A stretch of DNA of 20,198 nt from Gammaproteobacteria bacterium (GTDB taxonomy: Bacteria > Pseudomonadota > Gammaproteobacteria > JABABF01), in the NCBI GenBank assembly GCA_014238345.1, contig JABABF010000148.1, positions 1 to 20,198 of the forward strand, given 5' to 3'. The notes under the pieces were generated by a model that searched no databases, had not been told where the DNA came from, and worked only from the letters and a program-made list of their open reading frames with translations. A program made the position numbers and the translations under genes. Of the stretch, positions 7,377-14,872 are shown piece by piece. Position 1 is the first letter of the stretch. Every line of letters starts with the position of its first letter.

Positions 7377-8092
7377 GACAGTGCGTGGGGCAGCGCAGCA
7401 AAGCACTGACGGCTGACCAAGGGCTGTGCCTCAAGTAAGGCTGCTAAGGCTCGCCGCGTCACACTGATCGCCACCCGGCGTAGTTCAGGGGCATCGAAGT
7501 CCCCTGCCGCCAGCGCTAGCAGGGCGCGACCAGCGAAAGCATCACGACCCTGTGTGCCGCTGACGAAGCCAACACCGGGTTCAAAACAATACCAGCCAGC
7601 AGCATCTACCGACGCTTCGGTCTCGGCATCAAAAGCAAAATCTATGCCATAGCCAAGCGTTCGCAATAAGCACAACTCAAAACGACGTAAAGTCGATGCT
7701 AATCTGTCAGCAGAATCGGTGCTAGCCAACGCGTACAATGCCGTGCCGTAGTCCGCAAATAGCTGAGGCAGGGGATCACCCAACGGCAGTAGACGATACA
7801 ATAGCTCGTTGAAGTACAAAGCGGCGAGCAGACAACGTCCACCAAGTTGTGGTGGGGCATCGGCAGTACGCTCTAAGGCTCCCAGTGTCAGCAGCTCTCC
7901 ACGCCCACTCCACGAGACCAACAGGGGGGCAAAGGGCTCGGCGCTAGCAGTTCTGCGACGCAATCGACGGGCACCTCGAGCAACCCCGCGCAATCGACCT
8001 CGCTCGGCAGTGAGTAGATCGACCAGCAAACTGCTGTCACGATATGCCCGAGTGTGCAGCACCCAGCAACGAGCCAATTGCACTCGTTCCAT
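7373..8092 (-). CDS. recO: DNA repair protein RecO
   Basis: RecO binds SSB and RecR and loads RecA at gaps in the RecF pathway. The 239-aa protein has the N-terminal OB-fold start VQLARCWVLHTRAYRDSSLLVDLLT followed by RGRLRGVARGARR, then the helical region YFNELLYRLLPLGDPLPQLFADY that is typical of RecO. Length matches the family (~240 aa). I chose ATG 8092 over GTG 8101: CAGGG at 8105-8101 is properly spaced for the ATG but abuts the GTG. It lies 17 nt after era and overlaps acpS by 4 nt, in the conserved era-recO order. Confidence 0.94.
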   Translation of the reverse strand: MERVQLARCWVLHTRAYRDSSLLVDLLTAERGRLRGVARGARRLRRRTASAEPFAPLLVSWSGRGELLTLGALERTADAPPQLGGRCLLAALYFNELLYRLLPLGDPLPQLFADYGTALYALASTDSADRLASTLRRFELCLLRTLGYGIDFAFDAETEASVDAAGWYCFEPGVGFVSGTQGRDAFAGRALLALAAGDFDAPELRRVAISVTRRALAALLEAQPLVSRQCFAALPHALS

Positions 8093-8109
8093 GCATACCA
8101 CCCTGCTAT

Positions 8110-8985
8110 TTAATTAACTGCGCTAGCAGCTGCCTGTGGTGACGCAACCCGCACCCACAAGCGTAGCCCGACACGCCCACCCAACAGTGGCTCCAAATCG
8201 AGCCTTGCTGCCGTACCAATGGACTTGAGACTGCGGCCACCGCGACCGATGACAATGGCGCGTTGGCTTTCACGCTGCACCTCCAACACGGCGTGAATAC
8301 GGCATAGATCACCGCGCCACTGCAGTTGCTCAACATGGGGGCGCACTGTATAGGGCAGCTCATCACCTAGCCGCCGCATCAATTGCTCGCGCAACATCTC
8401 TTCGACGAGGAATTGCGGCGTACAGTCCGTGTGACAACCTGCTGTAAAGCGGTGCTCAGCCACTGGCAAATGACGATGAACACAAGCGCGCAACCGCTCT
8501 ATATTGCGGTTCTTGAGCGCGGAGACTGGCACCAAATCGGCAAAATCAGCGCGTGTGGCGAGGCGCTCCAACTGTGGCAACAACGCTACCGCATCAGCGA
8601 TGCGATCAATTTTGTTCAATACCAATAATGGCCTCAGGCCAATTCCGCGATCCAGCAAACGCTGCAATACCCGCTCATCGCCATCGCCCCAGCGCCCTTG
8701 CTCACAGACAAATAAAGCCAACACAGCACCATCAAGGCCGTTTTCCACCGCCGCCGACAAGCTGCGATCACGCCGTCCGTGGGCAAGGCCCAATCCCGGT
8801 GTATCGACATAGATCGCCTGCGCCGCCCCATGGGTACTGATGCCTAGCACGCGGTGGCGGGTCGTACATGGGCGGCCTGAGGTGGCGCTAAGTTTACGCC
8901 CAATCAACCGATTGAGCAAGGTAGATTTGCCAACATTGGGGCACCCTACAATGGCAACGGTGCCGCAACGGCTCGGCTCGCTCAT
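8110..8985 (-). CDS. era: GTPase Era (ribosome assembly)
   Basis: Era binds the 3' end of 16S rRNA and assists 30S maturation. The 291-aa product has a GTPase domain with GCPNVGKST at ~14-22 (usually GRPNVGKS), a switch region SGRPCTTRHRVLGI, DTPGLG and NKIDRI. A C-terminal KH domain follows, with VIGRGGRSLKSIGTAARLDL. Family length is ~300 aa. ATG 8985 overlaps the rnc stop in an ATGA junction. The gene sits between rnc and recO, as in most gammaproteobacteria. The Arg-to-Cys change in the G1 loop is outside the Gly-Lys-Ser core and probably harmless. Confidence 0.97.
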   Translation of the reverse strand: MSEPSRCGTVAIVGCPNVGKSTLLNRLIGRKLSATSGRPCTTRHRVLGISTHGAAQAIYVDTPGLGLAHGRRDRSLSAAVENGLDGAVLALFVCEQGRWGDGDERVLQRLLDRGIGLRPLLVLNKIDRIADAVALLPQLERLATRADFADLVPVSALKNRNIERLRACVHRHLPVAEHRFTAGCHTDCTPQFLVEEMLREQLMRRLGDELPYTVRPHVEQLQWRGDLCRIHAVLEVQRESQRAIVIGRGGRSLKSIGTAARLDLEPLLGGRVGLRLWVRVASPQAAASAVN

Positions 8986-9638
8986 GGCGGAACAGTTGCC
9001 ACCAACCGCTCCAGCAACATGGCAGCGGCCTGTTGTTCAGCCTGACGTCGGGTGCGAGCGACTCCAGTAGCCTCTTCCCCAGCAACCCGACACCGCACAC
9101 GGAAGTGGGCGTGAGCATCCTGACCGGTCAGTTCATACTCAGGCAACGGCCTCGCACAGCTCTGCTGATGCTCCTGCAATAAGCTCTTGGCATCCTTGCG
9201 CAATGGCAGCTCGGGCGGCAACGCCGCCAACTGTGGAGCAAACCAAGCCTGAACTTGCTCACTAGCGTATGCCAAGCCACCATCTAAGAACATGGCTCCT
9301 ATCAACGCTTCAAGCGCATTCGCCGCCATGCTATCGGTGATCTCCTGCACACTGCCCTCGACCCGCAATGCAGAGTCCACACCGAGCTGACGACTGAGTG
9401 CGGCCAGACTAACGCCACTGACCCAGTCTGCTCGCACCCAGCTAAGGTGTCCTTCATCGGCATCCGCAAAATGCTGGCAGAGCCATGCCGAGATGATCAG
9501 CTGCAAAACTGCATCACCGAGAAACTCTAATCGCTCATTGTGCGGCACACCGCAACTGCGGTGTGTCAAGGCGCGGTCTAATAGCGCAGAGTCATTAAAT
9601 TCCAGCTTCAGCTGCTTCAATAAACCCAAGCCGGTCAT
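8982..9638 (-). CDS. rnc: ribonuclease III
   Basis: RNase III cuts double-stranded RNA, including the rRNA precursor. The 218-aa product has the signature HNERLEFLGDAVL at ~33-45, with Glu38 and Asp42 equivalent to E. coli Glu41 and Asp45. A C-terminal dsRNA-binding domain runs from ~145 to the end. In the third metal-binding segment the sequence is AANALEALIGAMFLDGG, so the residue equivalent to E. coli Asp114 is Asn107, while Glu110 (Glu117) is kept. Asn here is, as I recall, a natural variant in some bacteria, so activity is likely retained. GGGGAG about 9 nt upstream supports ATG 9638. It overlaps era by 4 nt. Confidence 0.96.
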   Translation of the reverse strand: MTGLGLLKQLKLEFNDSALLDRALTHRSCGVPHNERLEFLGDAVLQLIISAWLCQHFADADEGHLSWVRADWVSGVSLAALSRQLGVDSALRVEGSVQEITDSMAANALEALIGAMFLDGGLAYASEQVQAWFAPQLAALPPELPLRKDAKSLLQEHQQSCARPLPEYELTGQDAHAHFRVRCRVAGEEATGVARTRRQAEQQAAAMLLERLVATVPP

Positions 9639-9666
9639 GAGCTAAGCTCCCCAAGTAGTACCCCAT

Positions 9667-10425
9667 TCAATACACTGCGCCATTGCGCTCAATACCCAAA
9701 ACCCCACCCGGCGGCTTCGACAGCCACACATAGACGGCGGTACCCACTAAATTGCCGTACCCCACCGTCCCCCAAACCCGGCTATCCTCACTGTTGCCTC
9801 GGTTATCTCCCATCAAGAAATACTGTGCTGAAGGTACTGTGAATGATTTCGGGGCACCGTTGATATCCAGCAGAATCTCGTGCGAATACTCTTCTCCGGG
9901 CAATCGCTCTATGACCTGTGAAGAAGACGGCAGGCCAGCTCCAAGATGCACGGGATCAGCATTACTTGTTTGATAACTGCCTACTTGGCCGTTAATACGC
10001 AGATGCCCCCCCGAATAATCCAATTGATCTCCAGGCAGACCGACAATGCGTTTCACATAATAACCTTTGCTACGGTCTGGCGGATAAAAAACCACAACAT
10101 CACCGCGTTGAGGCTTACGTCCGGAGGAAATCACTTTCGAGCTCAGCGGTAGACGCAGGCCATAGGCGTACTTTTTGATCACAATATAGTCGCCCGGCAA
10201 CAACGTAGGAGCCATCGAAGCAGAAGGGATATAAGATGGCTCTGCCACCACCGTGCGCACCACTAACACAATCAAAAATATGGGCAAGAAGGTCGCCACC
10301 CAAGATGCCCACGGCGCTCGGTCTCGATAGGGATGAGCGATCTGCGCTTGGGCAGTAAAAACCCAAATGACGAACAGCAAACTTGTGATGCCAATTAACA
10401 GCCATTGAATGGCATCGGCATTCAT
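9667..10425 (-). CDS. lepB: signal peptidase I
   Basis: LepB cleaves signal peptides at the outer face of the inner membrane. The 252-aa product has two N-terminal membrane segments (~7-25 and ~43-61). The Ser nucleophile lies in PSASMAPTLLPGDYIVIKKYA, near residue 69, and the general-base Lys lies in GYYVKRIVGLPGDQ. Box E is MGDNRGNSEDSRVWG. It is shorter than E. coli LepB (324 aa), lacking the extra beta-domain insertions, as in many other bacteria. ATG 10425 overlaps the lepA stop in ATGA. A 28-nt gap separates it from rnc. Conserved partner lepA lies upstream. Confidence 0.96.
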   Translation of the reverse strand: MNADAIQWLLIGITSLLFVIWVFTAQAQIAHPYRDRAPWASWVATFLPIFLIVLVVRTVVAEPSYIPSASMAPTLLPGDYIVIKKYAYGLRLPLSSKVISSGRKPQRGDVVVFYPPDRSKGYYVKRIVGLPGDQLDYSGGHLRINGQVGSYQTSNADPVHLGAGLPSSSQVIERLPGEEYSHEILLDINGAPKSFTVPSAQYFLMGDNRGNSEDSRVWGTVGYGNLVGTAVYVWLSKPPGGVLGIERNGAVY

Positions 10426-12215
10426 TTGGAATCCAAGCTCAGCAACGCCATAAATGCCTCTTGTGGGACATCGACTCGGCCTAGTTTTTTCATGCGTTGC
10501 TTACCAACGCGTTGTTTTTCAAGCAGCTTCTTTTTTCGGCTAATATCACCGCCATAGCACTTGGCCGTCACATTTTTACGCCGCGCACGCACTGTCTGGC
10601 GTGCGATCACACGAGCACCGACCGCCGCCTGCACCGCAATATCAAACATCTGCCGAGGCAATAATTCTTTCATCCGCTCTACCAGTTGGCGCCCACGCTG
10701 GGACACTTGACTGCGATGCACAACTGCCGCTAATGCATCTAAACGCTCACCATTCAACAATATATCAACTCGTGCCAAGGGCGCGGCTTGATAGCCCGAA
10801 AAATTGTAATCCAGAGATGCAAAGCCGCGACTCAGCGACTTCAGACGGTCAAAGAAGTCTAAAATCACCTCACTCATTGGCAATTCAAACTCTAAACAGA
10901 CTTGATCGCCAACATATTGTAGCGACTGTTGTACGCCCCGTCTACGCATACACAATTCAAGTAGTGTACCAAGATGGGCCTTGGGTGTCAGAATCGAAGC
11001 GCGCACCATCGGCTCAAAGCTGGCCTCAATGTGGGCGGGGTCGGGCATATCAGCCGGATTGATAATGATCCGCTCCTTGCCACCCGTGGTCGTGATGCGG
11101 TAAGCAACGCTCGGCGCCGAAGCGATCAACTCAAGCGAGTATTCGCGCTCCAGACGTGCCTGCACGATCTCCATATGTAACAAGCCGAGAAAACCGCAGC
11201 GAAACCCCGCGCCGAGCGCATCGGAGGAGGTCGGTTCATAACGCAGTGCCGCATCGTTGAGCGCCAACCGCCCGAGCGCTTCGCGAAAGGCTTCATACTG
11301 ATCGCTTTCAATCGGGTAGAGGCCGGCATAGACACGTGGCGAGACGCTGCGAAAGCCAGCAAGCGCGGCAATAGCTGCATCGGCCACCAAGGTGTCACCA
11401 ACTGGCGCAGCGTGAATATCCTTGACTCCGGCGATGACAAAGCCCACCTCGCCCGTCCCCAAGGACTCCAGGAATTCCCGTTGCGGTCTAAAGCGACCAA
11501 GTTGCTCAACCCGATGCGCCGCACCAGTCGATGCCACCGTAACACGGGCGTTGCGCTGCAAACTGCCGTGCACCACCCGCACCAACGACACCACCCCCAG
11601 ATAGCGGTCGAACCAAGAGTCGATAATCAGTGCCTGCAAGGAGGCATCGGGGTCACCGAGCGGCGGTGGCACCGAATGCACTACAGCCTCAAGCACCGAC
11701 TTCACACCGCCACCTGTCTTGGCACTAATACGGCAATGGGACTCCGTATCTAAGCCGATGATCTCTTCGATTTCGCTCAGCACCCGCTCTGGCTCGGCCG
11801 CTGGCAAATCCATCTTGTTGAGCACCGGCAACACTGTGAGCCCCTGATCCACCGCCGTATGACAATTTGCCACCGACTGAGCCTCAACACCCTGACTAGC
11901 ATCGACCAATAGCAATGCGCCTTCGCAAGCTGCCAATGAGCGCGACACTTCATAGGAAAAATCGACATGACCGGGGGTGTCGATCAAATTCAGTTGGTAA
12001 TCCTGACCATTGAGAGCGCGATAATTCAAAGCCACGCACTGGGCTTTAATCGTGATGCCCCGTTCGCGCTCCAAATCCATACTATCTAGCACTTGGGCGG
12101 ACATCTCCCGATCGCTCAGCCCACCACACAACTGAATAAAACGATCTGCCAATGTAGACTTGCCGTGATCGATGTGAGCGATCAAGCAGAAATTTCGGAT
12201 GAACTCCAGCTCCAT
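10422..12215 (-). CDS. lepA: elongation factor 4 (LepA) back-translocase GTPase
   Basis: LepA is a ribosome-associated GTPase related to EF-G. The 597-aa product has IRNFCLIAHIDHGKSTLADRF at ~6-26, RGITIKAQ, DTPGHVDFSYEVSRSLAACEG, the G4 motif NKMDLP, and the LepA-specific C-terminal domain with GGDISRKKKLLEKQRVGKQRMK. Length equals the family norm (599 in E. coli). ATG 12215 shares its A with the rseC stop in a TGATG junction. It starts the lepA-lepB-rnc-era-recO-acpS run, every gene of which is in the order found across gammaproteobacteria apart from the lost pdxJ. Confidence 0.97.
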   Translation of the reverse strand: MELEFIRNFCLIAHIDHGKSTLADRFIQLCGGLSDREMSAQVLDSMDLERERGITIKAQCVALNYRALNGQDYQLNLIDTPGHVDFSYEVSRSLAACEGALLLVDASQGVEAQSVANCHTAVDQGLTVLPVLNKMDLPAAEPERVLSEIEEIIGLDTESHCRISAKTGGGVKSVLEAVVHSVPPPLGDPDASLQALIIDSWFDRYLGVVSLVRVVHGSLQRNARVTVASTGAAHRVEQLGRFRPQREFLESLGTGEVGFVIAGVKDIHAAPVGDTLVADAAIAALAGFRSVSPRVYAGLYPIESDQYEAFREALGRLALNDAALRYEPTSSDALGAGFRCGFLGLLHMEIVQARLEREYSLELIASAPSVAYRITTTGGKERIIINPADMPDPAHIEASFEPMVRASILTPKAHLGTLLELCMRRRGVQQSLQYVGDQVCLEFELPMSEVILDFFDRLKSLSRGFASLDYNFSGYQAAPLARVDILLNGERLDALAAVVHRSQVSQRGRQLVERMKELLPRQMFDIAVQAAVGARVIARQTVRARRKNVTAKCYGGDISRKKKLLEKQRVGKQRMKKLGRVDVPQEAFMALLSLDSK

Positions 12216-12715
12216 CAGCTGTCACTGGCCAGCGGGGCGGAGACGCTTCCCACTGTTGCGGTCGTGGTAGCTTCGGCGTTATCCGGCAAAATGCGCAACA
12301 ACTGCGGTGGCTCAGCTAAGCGACGACGGCAAGCGCTGCGTGCCAACAAAACACCCGCAACGAGGCCGATCAAGCCGACTGACAGCGCCAGACCCTCCCC
12401 GCCGTCAGGAAACCAGTGAGAGCTCAGCAATAGACCGACAAAAAAGCCCAGCAACGGCAAGAAATAAGTCAGTAGCGCTGCACCGAGCAATGGCGCAGTG
12501 AGTAAGCCGACTTCAACCCGTTGCCCAATCGCCAAGCTGGAGGCGCCACCAGGCGGCAACGGTACGCATAGGCGGCGCTCAGCGGGACAGCGCCGAGCGA
12601 TGAAAGCGAAGCCACAGCGACCCCGGCAAGTAGCGCAGCGCACTGGGCGCGCCTCCATATCCAACCACATGCAATCCTCGGCAAGCGCCACGATGCGACC
12701 CGCCTCAATCAACAC
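12215..12715 (-). CDS. rseC: RseC/MucC-family membrane protein (SoxR-reducing system type)
   Basis: The 166-aa product starts MLIEAGRIVALAEDCMWLDME, like RseC. It has a Cys cluster C27-x2-C30-x3-C34, then two membrane helices (~72-92 and ~105-125) and a basic, disordered tail. RseC/MucC proteins are inner-membrane proteins linked to SoxR re-reduction (with the Rsx complex) and to the sigma-E locus; their chemistry is poorly known. In most gammaproteobacteria rseC follows rpoE-rseA-rseB; here those genes are absent and rseC directly follows sdhE, overlapping it by 7 nt. The start is GTG 12715. The Cys spacing is tighter than in the usual members, so the family call is good but the metal or redox role is inferred. 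Confidence 0.88.
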   Translation of the reverse strand: MLIEAGRIVALAEDCMWLDMEARPVRCATCRGRCGFAFIARRCPAERRLCVPLPPGGASSLAIGQRVEVGLLTAPLLGAALLTYFLPLLGFFVGLLLSSHWFPDGGEGLALSVGLIGLVAGVLLARSACRRRLAEPPQLLRILPDNAEATTTATVGSVSAPLASDS

Positions 12716-13038
12716 AATGCACTGTCCAGCGTCACGCCGAGCGACGCAGTCTCTGCGTGGGCACGCACTGCCTGTACCACAACATCCAACGCGCCATCAG
12801 GTGGTGCCTCGCCACGCACCAGGCAGGCATACAACTGCTGATCCTCGCAGGCCAAGAGCCGCTGGTAGGCTTGTAGCTGTGCTGGCGGCAACTGCGGCAA
12901 CACATCAGTGGCAAAGGGCAACAACAGGAGATCCAATTCCAGCATGCCGCGGCGACTGTGCCAACACAGGCACCGCAACAGTGCTGGATATGCCAACGGC
13001 AGGCGCTCAGCCGTCGCAGAGGGGGTGGCAGTGGACAT
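12709..13038 (-). CDS. sdhE: FAD assembly factor SdhE
   Basis: SdhE promotes covalent attachment of FAD to succinate dehydrogenase and fumarate reductase flavoproteins in the cytoplasm. The 109-aa product holds the family core CWHSRRGMLELDLLLLPFA at ~25-43, with the RGxxE motif at 30-34. This is followed by the helical AYQRLLACEDQQLYACLVRGE. The first ~20 residues extend beyond the ~88-aa E. coli protein and carry no recognisable feature. ATG 13038 is used; the ribosome site is weak. It diverges from ygfZ, the same pairing as in E. coli, and overlaps rseC at its 3' end. Confidence 0.92.
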   Translation of the reverse strand: MSTATPSATAERLPLAYPALLRCLCWHSRRGMLELDLLLLPFATDVLPQLPPAQLQAYQRLLACEDQQLYACLVRGEAPPDGALDVVVQAVRAHAETASLGVTLDSALC

Positions 13039-13145
13039 CTCAATTCAGAGCGGGGAAGCGTGTTTGGCATTCTAACAAACCCCTGCCACCAGCGACAAGC
13101 AAGCAACCGCCAGATGCTGCTTAAATAGCCGATAATTGAGCCCTG
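13039..13145. promoter_or_regulatory. divergent sdhE/ygfZ promoter region
   Basis: This 107-bp spacer separates the divergent starts. On the minus strand TAGAAT at 13074-13069 is a possible -10 for the sdhE-to-acpS run, with a weak -35 TTGTCG at 13099-13094 (spacing 19, longer than ideal). On the plus strand TAAATA and GATAAT, a few nt apart just upstream of ygfZ, are candidate -10 boxes without a clear -35. Confidence 0.28.
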
Positions 13146-14186
13146 ATGGACAGTCCAGACTCCCCCCCAACCAGCTGGCACCAGCTGCTGGCACCAGCTG
13201 CAATACCGTCACCCGACGGCAACATCAATTTTGGCGAGCGCCCAGAGGATTGCGCCATACTGGCCGACAGTGGGAGCAAGCCGCTACTGGCTCCGCTGCC
13301 CAGCCGCGGCGGACTGTTGCTGGAGGGGCCAGATGCCAGCCGCTTCCTACAGGGGCAGTTCAGCTGCGATGTGCTCAAATTGGCAGTGGGCGACTGTCGC
13401 CCCAGCGCCTGTTGCTCACCTAAGGGGCGCGTGGTCGCCAATCCACTGCTGTGGCGCATCGGCGAGCAGAGCTGGCTACTCGTAGCACCACGCAGTGTCA
13501 TCACCGCGCTACGCAAATTTCTTGAGCGCTACCTGGTTTTCTCACGCGCCGAGCTACGCGATATCAGTGATGAATGGCTCAGCTGCGCCAGTTTCGGCGC
13601 GGTGGATTTCGCGGGTTCAGCAGTACAAGCCGATGCTCCCGACAGCGAATGGGGAGGTACGCTGGAGAGCGGTCTGTGGCGACGGATCGCAGCCCAGTGG
13701 TGCGAGATGTGGTTACCAGCCACCCAGGCCGCATCAATATGGCAGCAATTATTGTCCCATGAGACACAGCCCGTCGGCGAAGCCATCTGGCAGCTCCGGC
13801 AAATACGCTGTGGCTACGGCGAGGTGAGCCAACAGACCTCTGGGCTGTTCCTGCCGCAGATGCTCAACTTGGATGCCCTCGGCGGTATCGACTACGACAA
13901 GGGCTGCTACACCGGCCAAGAGGTGGTCGCCAGAGCACACTTTCTCGGACAGATTAAACGGCGCCTGTACCGTGTTGCGGTGAGTGCATTGAGCAGCCCA
14001 GAACCCGGCGCCACGCTACTCGGAGCAAATGGCGACAGCTGTGGCACCGTGCTGTGCTCGGCACCGATCGCCGCGAGTCGATGGGAACTCTTGGCCGTGT
14101 TGCGATGCGATAGCGCCGATACCGCGCAGTTCGATGGGCAGACGTTGCAATTGCTCCCTCTGCCCTACCCGCTTGACGAGTCCTGA
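13146..14186 (+). CDS. ygfZ: folate-binding YgfZ/GcvT-like Fe-S and tRNA-modification protein
   Basis: YgfZ is a folate-dependent helper in Fe-S cluster repair and in MiaB-type tRNA thiolation. The 346-aa product has the GcvT-like fold: LLLEGPDASRFLQGQFSCDV at ~58-77 and the signature KGCYTGQEVVARAHFLG, whose Cys is the functional residue of the family. E. coli YgfZ is 326 aa. The first ~45 residues are poorly conserved and are encoded over a C7 run and a 13-bp tandem duplication, so the exact N-terminus is less sure than the rest. Its 3' end overlaps the convergent ung by 22 nt. It is divergent from sdhE, a conserved pairing. Confidence 0.95.
   Translation: MDSPDSPPTSWHQLLAPAAIPSPDGNINFGERPEDCAILADSGSKPLLAPLPSRGGLLLEGPDASRFLQGQFSCDVLKLAVGDCRPSACCSPKGRVVANPLLWRIGEQSWLLVAPRSVITALRKFLERYLVFSRAELRDISDEWLSCASFGAVDFAGSAVQADAPDSEWGGTLESGLWRRIAAQWCEMWLPATQAASIWQQLLSHETQPVGEAIWQLRQIRCGYGEVSQQTSGLFLPQMLNLDALGGIDYDKGCYTGQEVVARAHFLGQIKRRLYRVAVSALSSPEPGATLLGANGDSCGTVLCSAPIAASRWELLAVLRCDSADTAQFDGQTLQLLPLPYPLDES
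13175..13200 (+). repeat. perfect 13-bp tandem duplication in the 5' end of ygfZ
   Basis: CTGGCACCAGCTG occurs twice back to back (13175-13187 and 13188-13200). Each copy contains the palindrome CAGCTG, and a C7 run lies just upstream at 13162-13168. Because 13 is not a multiple of three, gain or loss of a copy would shift the ygfZ frame. It falls in the variable N-terminal part of the protein. Confidence 0.95.
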
Positions 14187-14872
14187 AGCGCCGGCAACGA
14201 CCAATCGATCGGGGTACTGCCACGCTGGCGCAGCCAGTCATTGGTGCGTGAGAAATGACCACAACCCAAGAAGCCTCGGTGGGCGGAGAGTGGCGAGGGA
14301 TGTGAACTCTCTAACACCAAGTGACGATTGCGATCAATCAGTCGGCCACGCGCCTGTGCATCAGAGCCCCACAACATAAATACCAAGCCCTCACGCTCCT
14401 GGTTTAGCACTTGCATCACACGATCGCTGAAGCGCTCCCACCCTTGCTTACGATGGCTACCCGCACGACCCGCTTCGACACTCAATACGCTGTTGAGCAA
14501 CAACACTCCCTGCTCCGCCCAGTGCCGCAGACAGCCATGGGTAGGCGGAGGCACACCGACATCGCGCTGGAGTTCTCGCAAGATATTGCGTAGCGAGGGT
14601 GGAATATCGACCCCGGGTAGCACCGAAAAACACAGGCCGTGCGCCTGCCCCGAGCCGTGGTAGCGATCCTGCCCTAATACCACCACCCGCACCGCCTCAA
14701 AATGCGTCAGCGCAAAGGCTTCAAAAATTTGTGCTCCGGGCGGGTAGATGCGGGTGACACGACCCCGAGCACGCAGGAATGTGCTCAGCTGCTGCATGTA
14801 CGGCTGCCCGAACTCCTCCTCCAAATATCGCAACCAAGACGCATGTAAGCGAGGGCGGTGCGGCGCACTCAC
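14165..14872 (-). CDS. ung: uracil-DNA glycosylase, family 1, with altered water-activating loop
   Basis: Ung excises uracil from DNA. The 235-aa product has VVVLGQDRYHGSGQAHGLCFSV at ~63-84, LLLNSVLSVEAG, and HPSPLSAHRGFLGCGHFSRTN from ~191, the minor-groove and His motif. Catalytic Asp69 and His191 are in place. The usual Pro of the QDPYH loop is Arg70 here, an odd change at a near-invariant position; the codon is CGC, two changes from CCG but one from CCC. I chose GTG 14872 because it forms a GTGA overlap with the upstream SnoaL-like stop and puts the N-terminus where E. coli Ung starts; the open frame continues to 14956. Its end overlaps ygfZ by 22 nt. Confidence 0.92.
   Translation of the reverse strand: MSAPHRPRLHASWLRYLEEEFGQPYMQQLSTFLRARGRVTRIYPPGAQIFEAFALTHFEAVRVVVLGQDRYHGSGQAHGLCFSVLPGVDIPPSLRNILRELQRDVGVPPPTHGCLRHWAEQGVLLLNSVLSVEAGRAGSHRKQGWERFSDRVMQVLNQEREGLVFMLWGSDAQARGRLIDRNRHLVLESSHPSPLSAHRGFLGCGHFSRTNDWLRQRGSTPIDWSLPALQDSSSG

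Noticed and set aside
10601..11062. Plus-strand open frame of 153 codons
   Set aside because: It is antisense to lepA, which is unequivocal across its full length.
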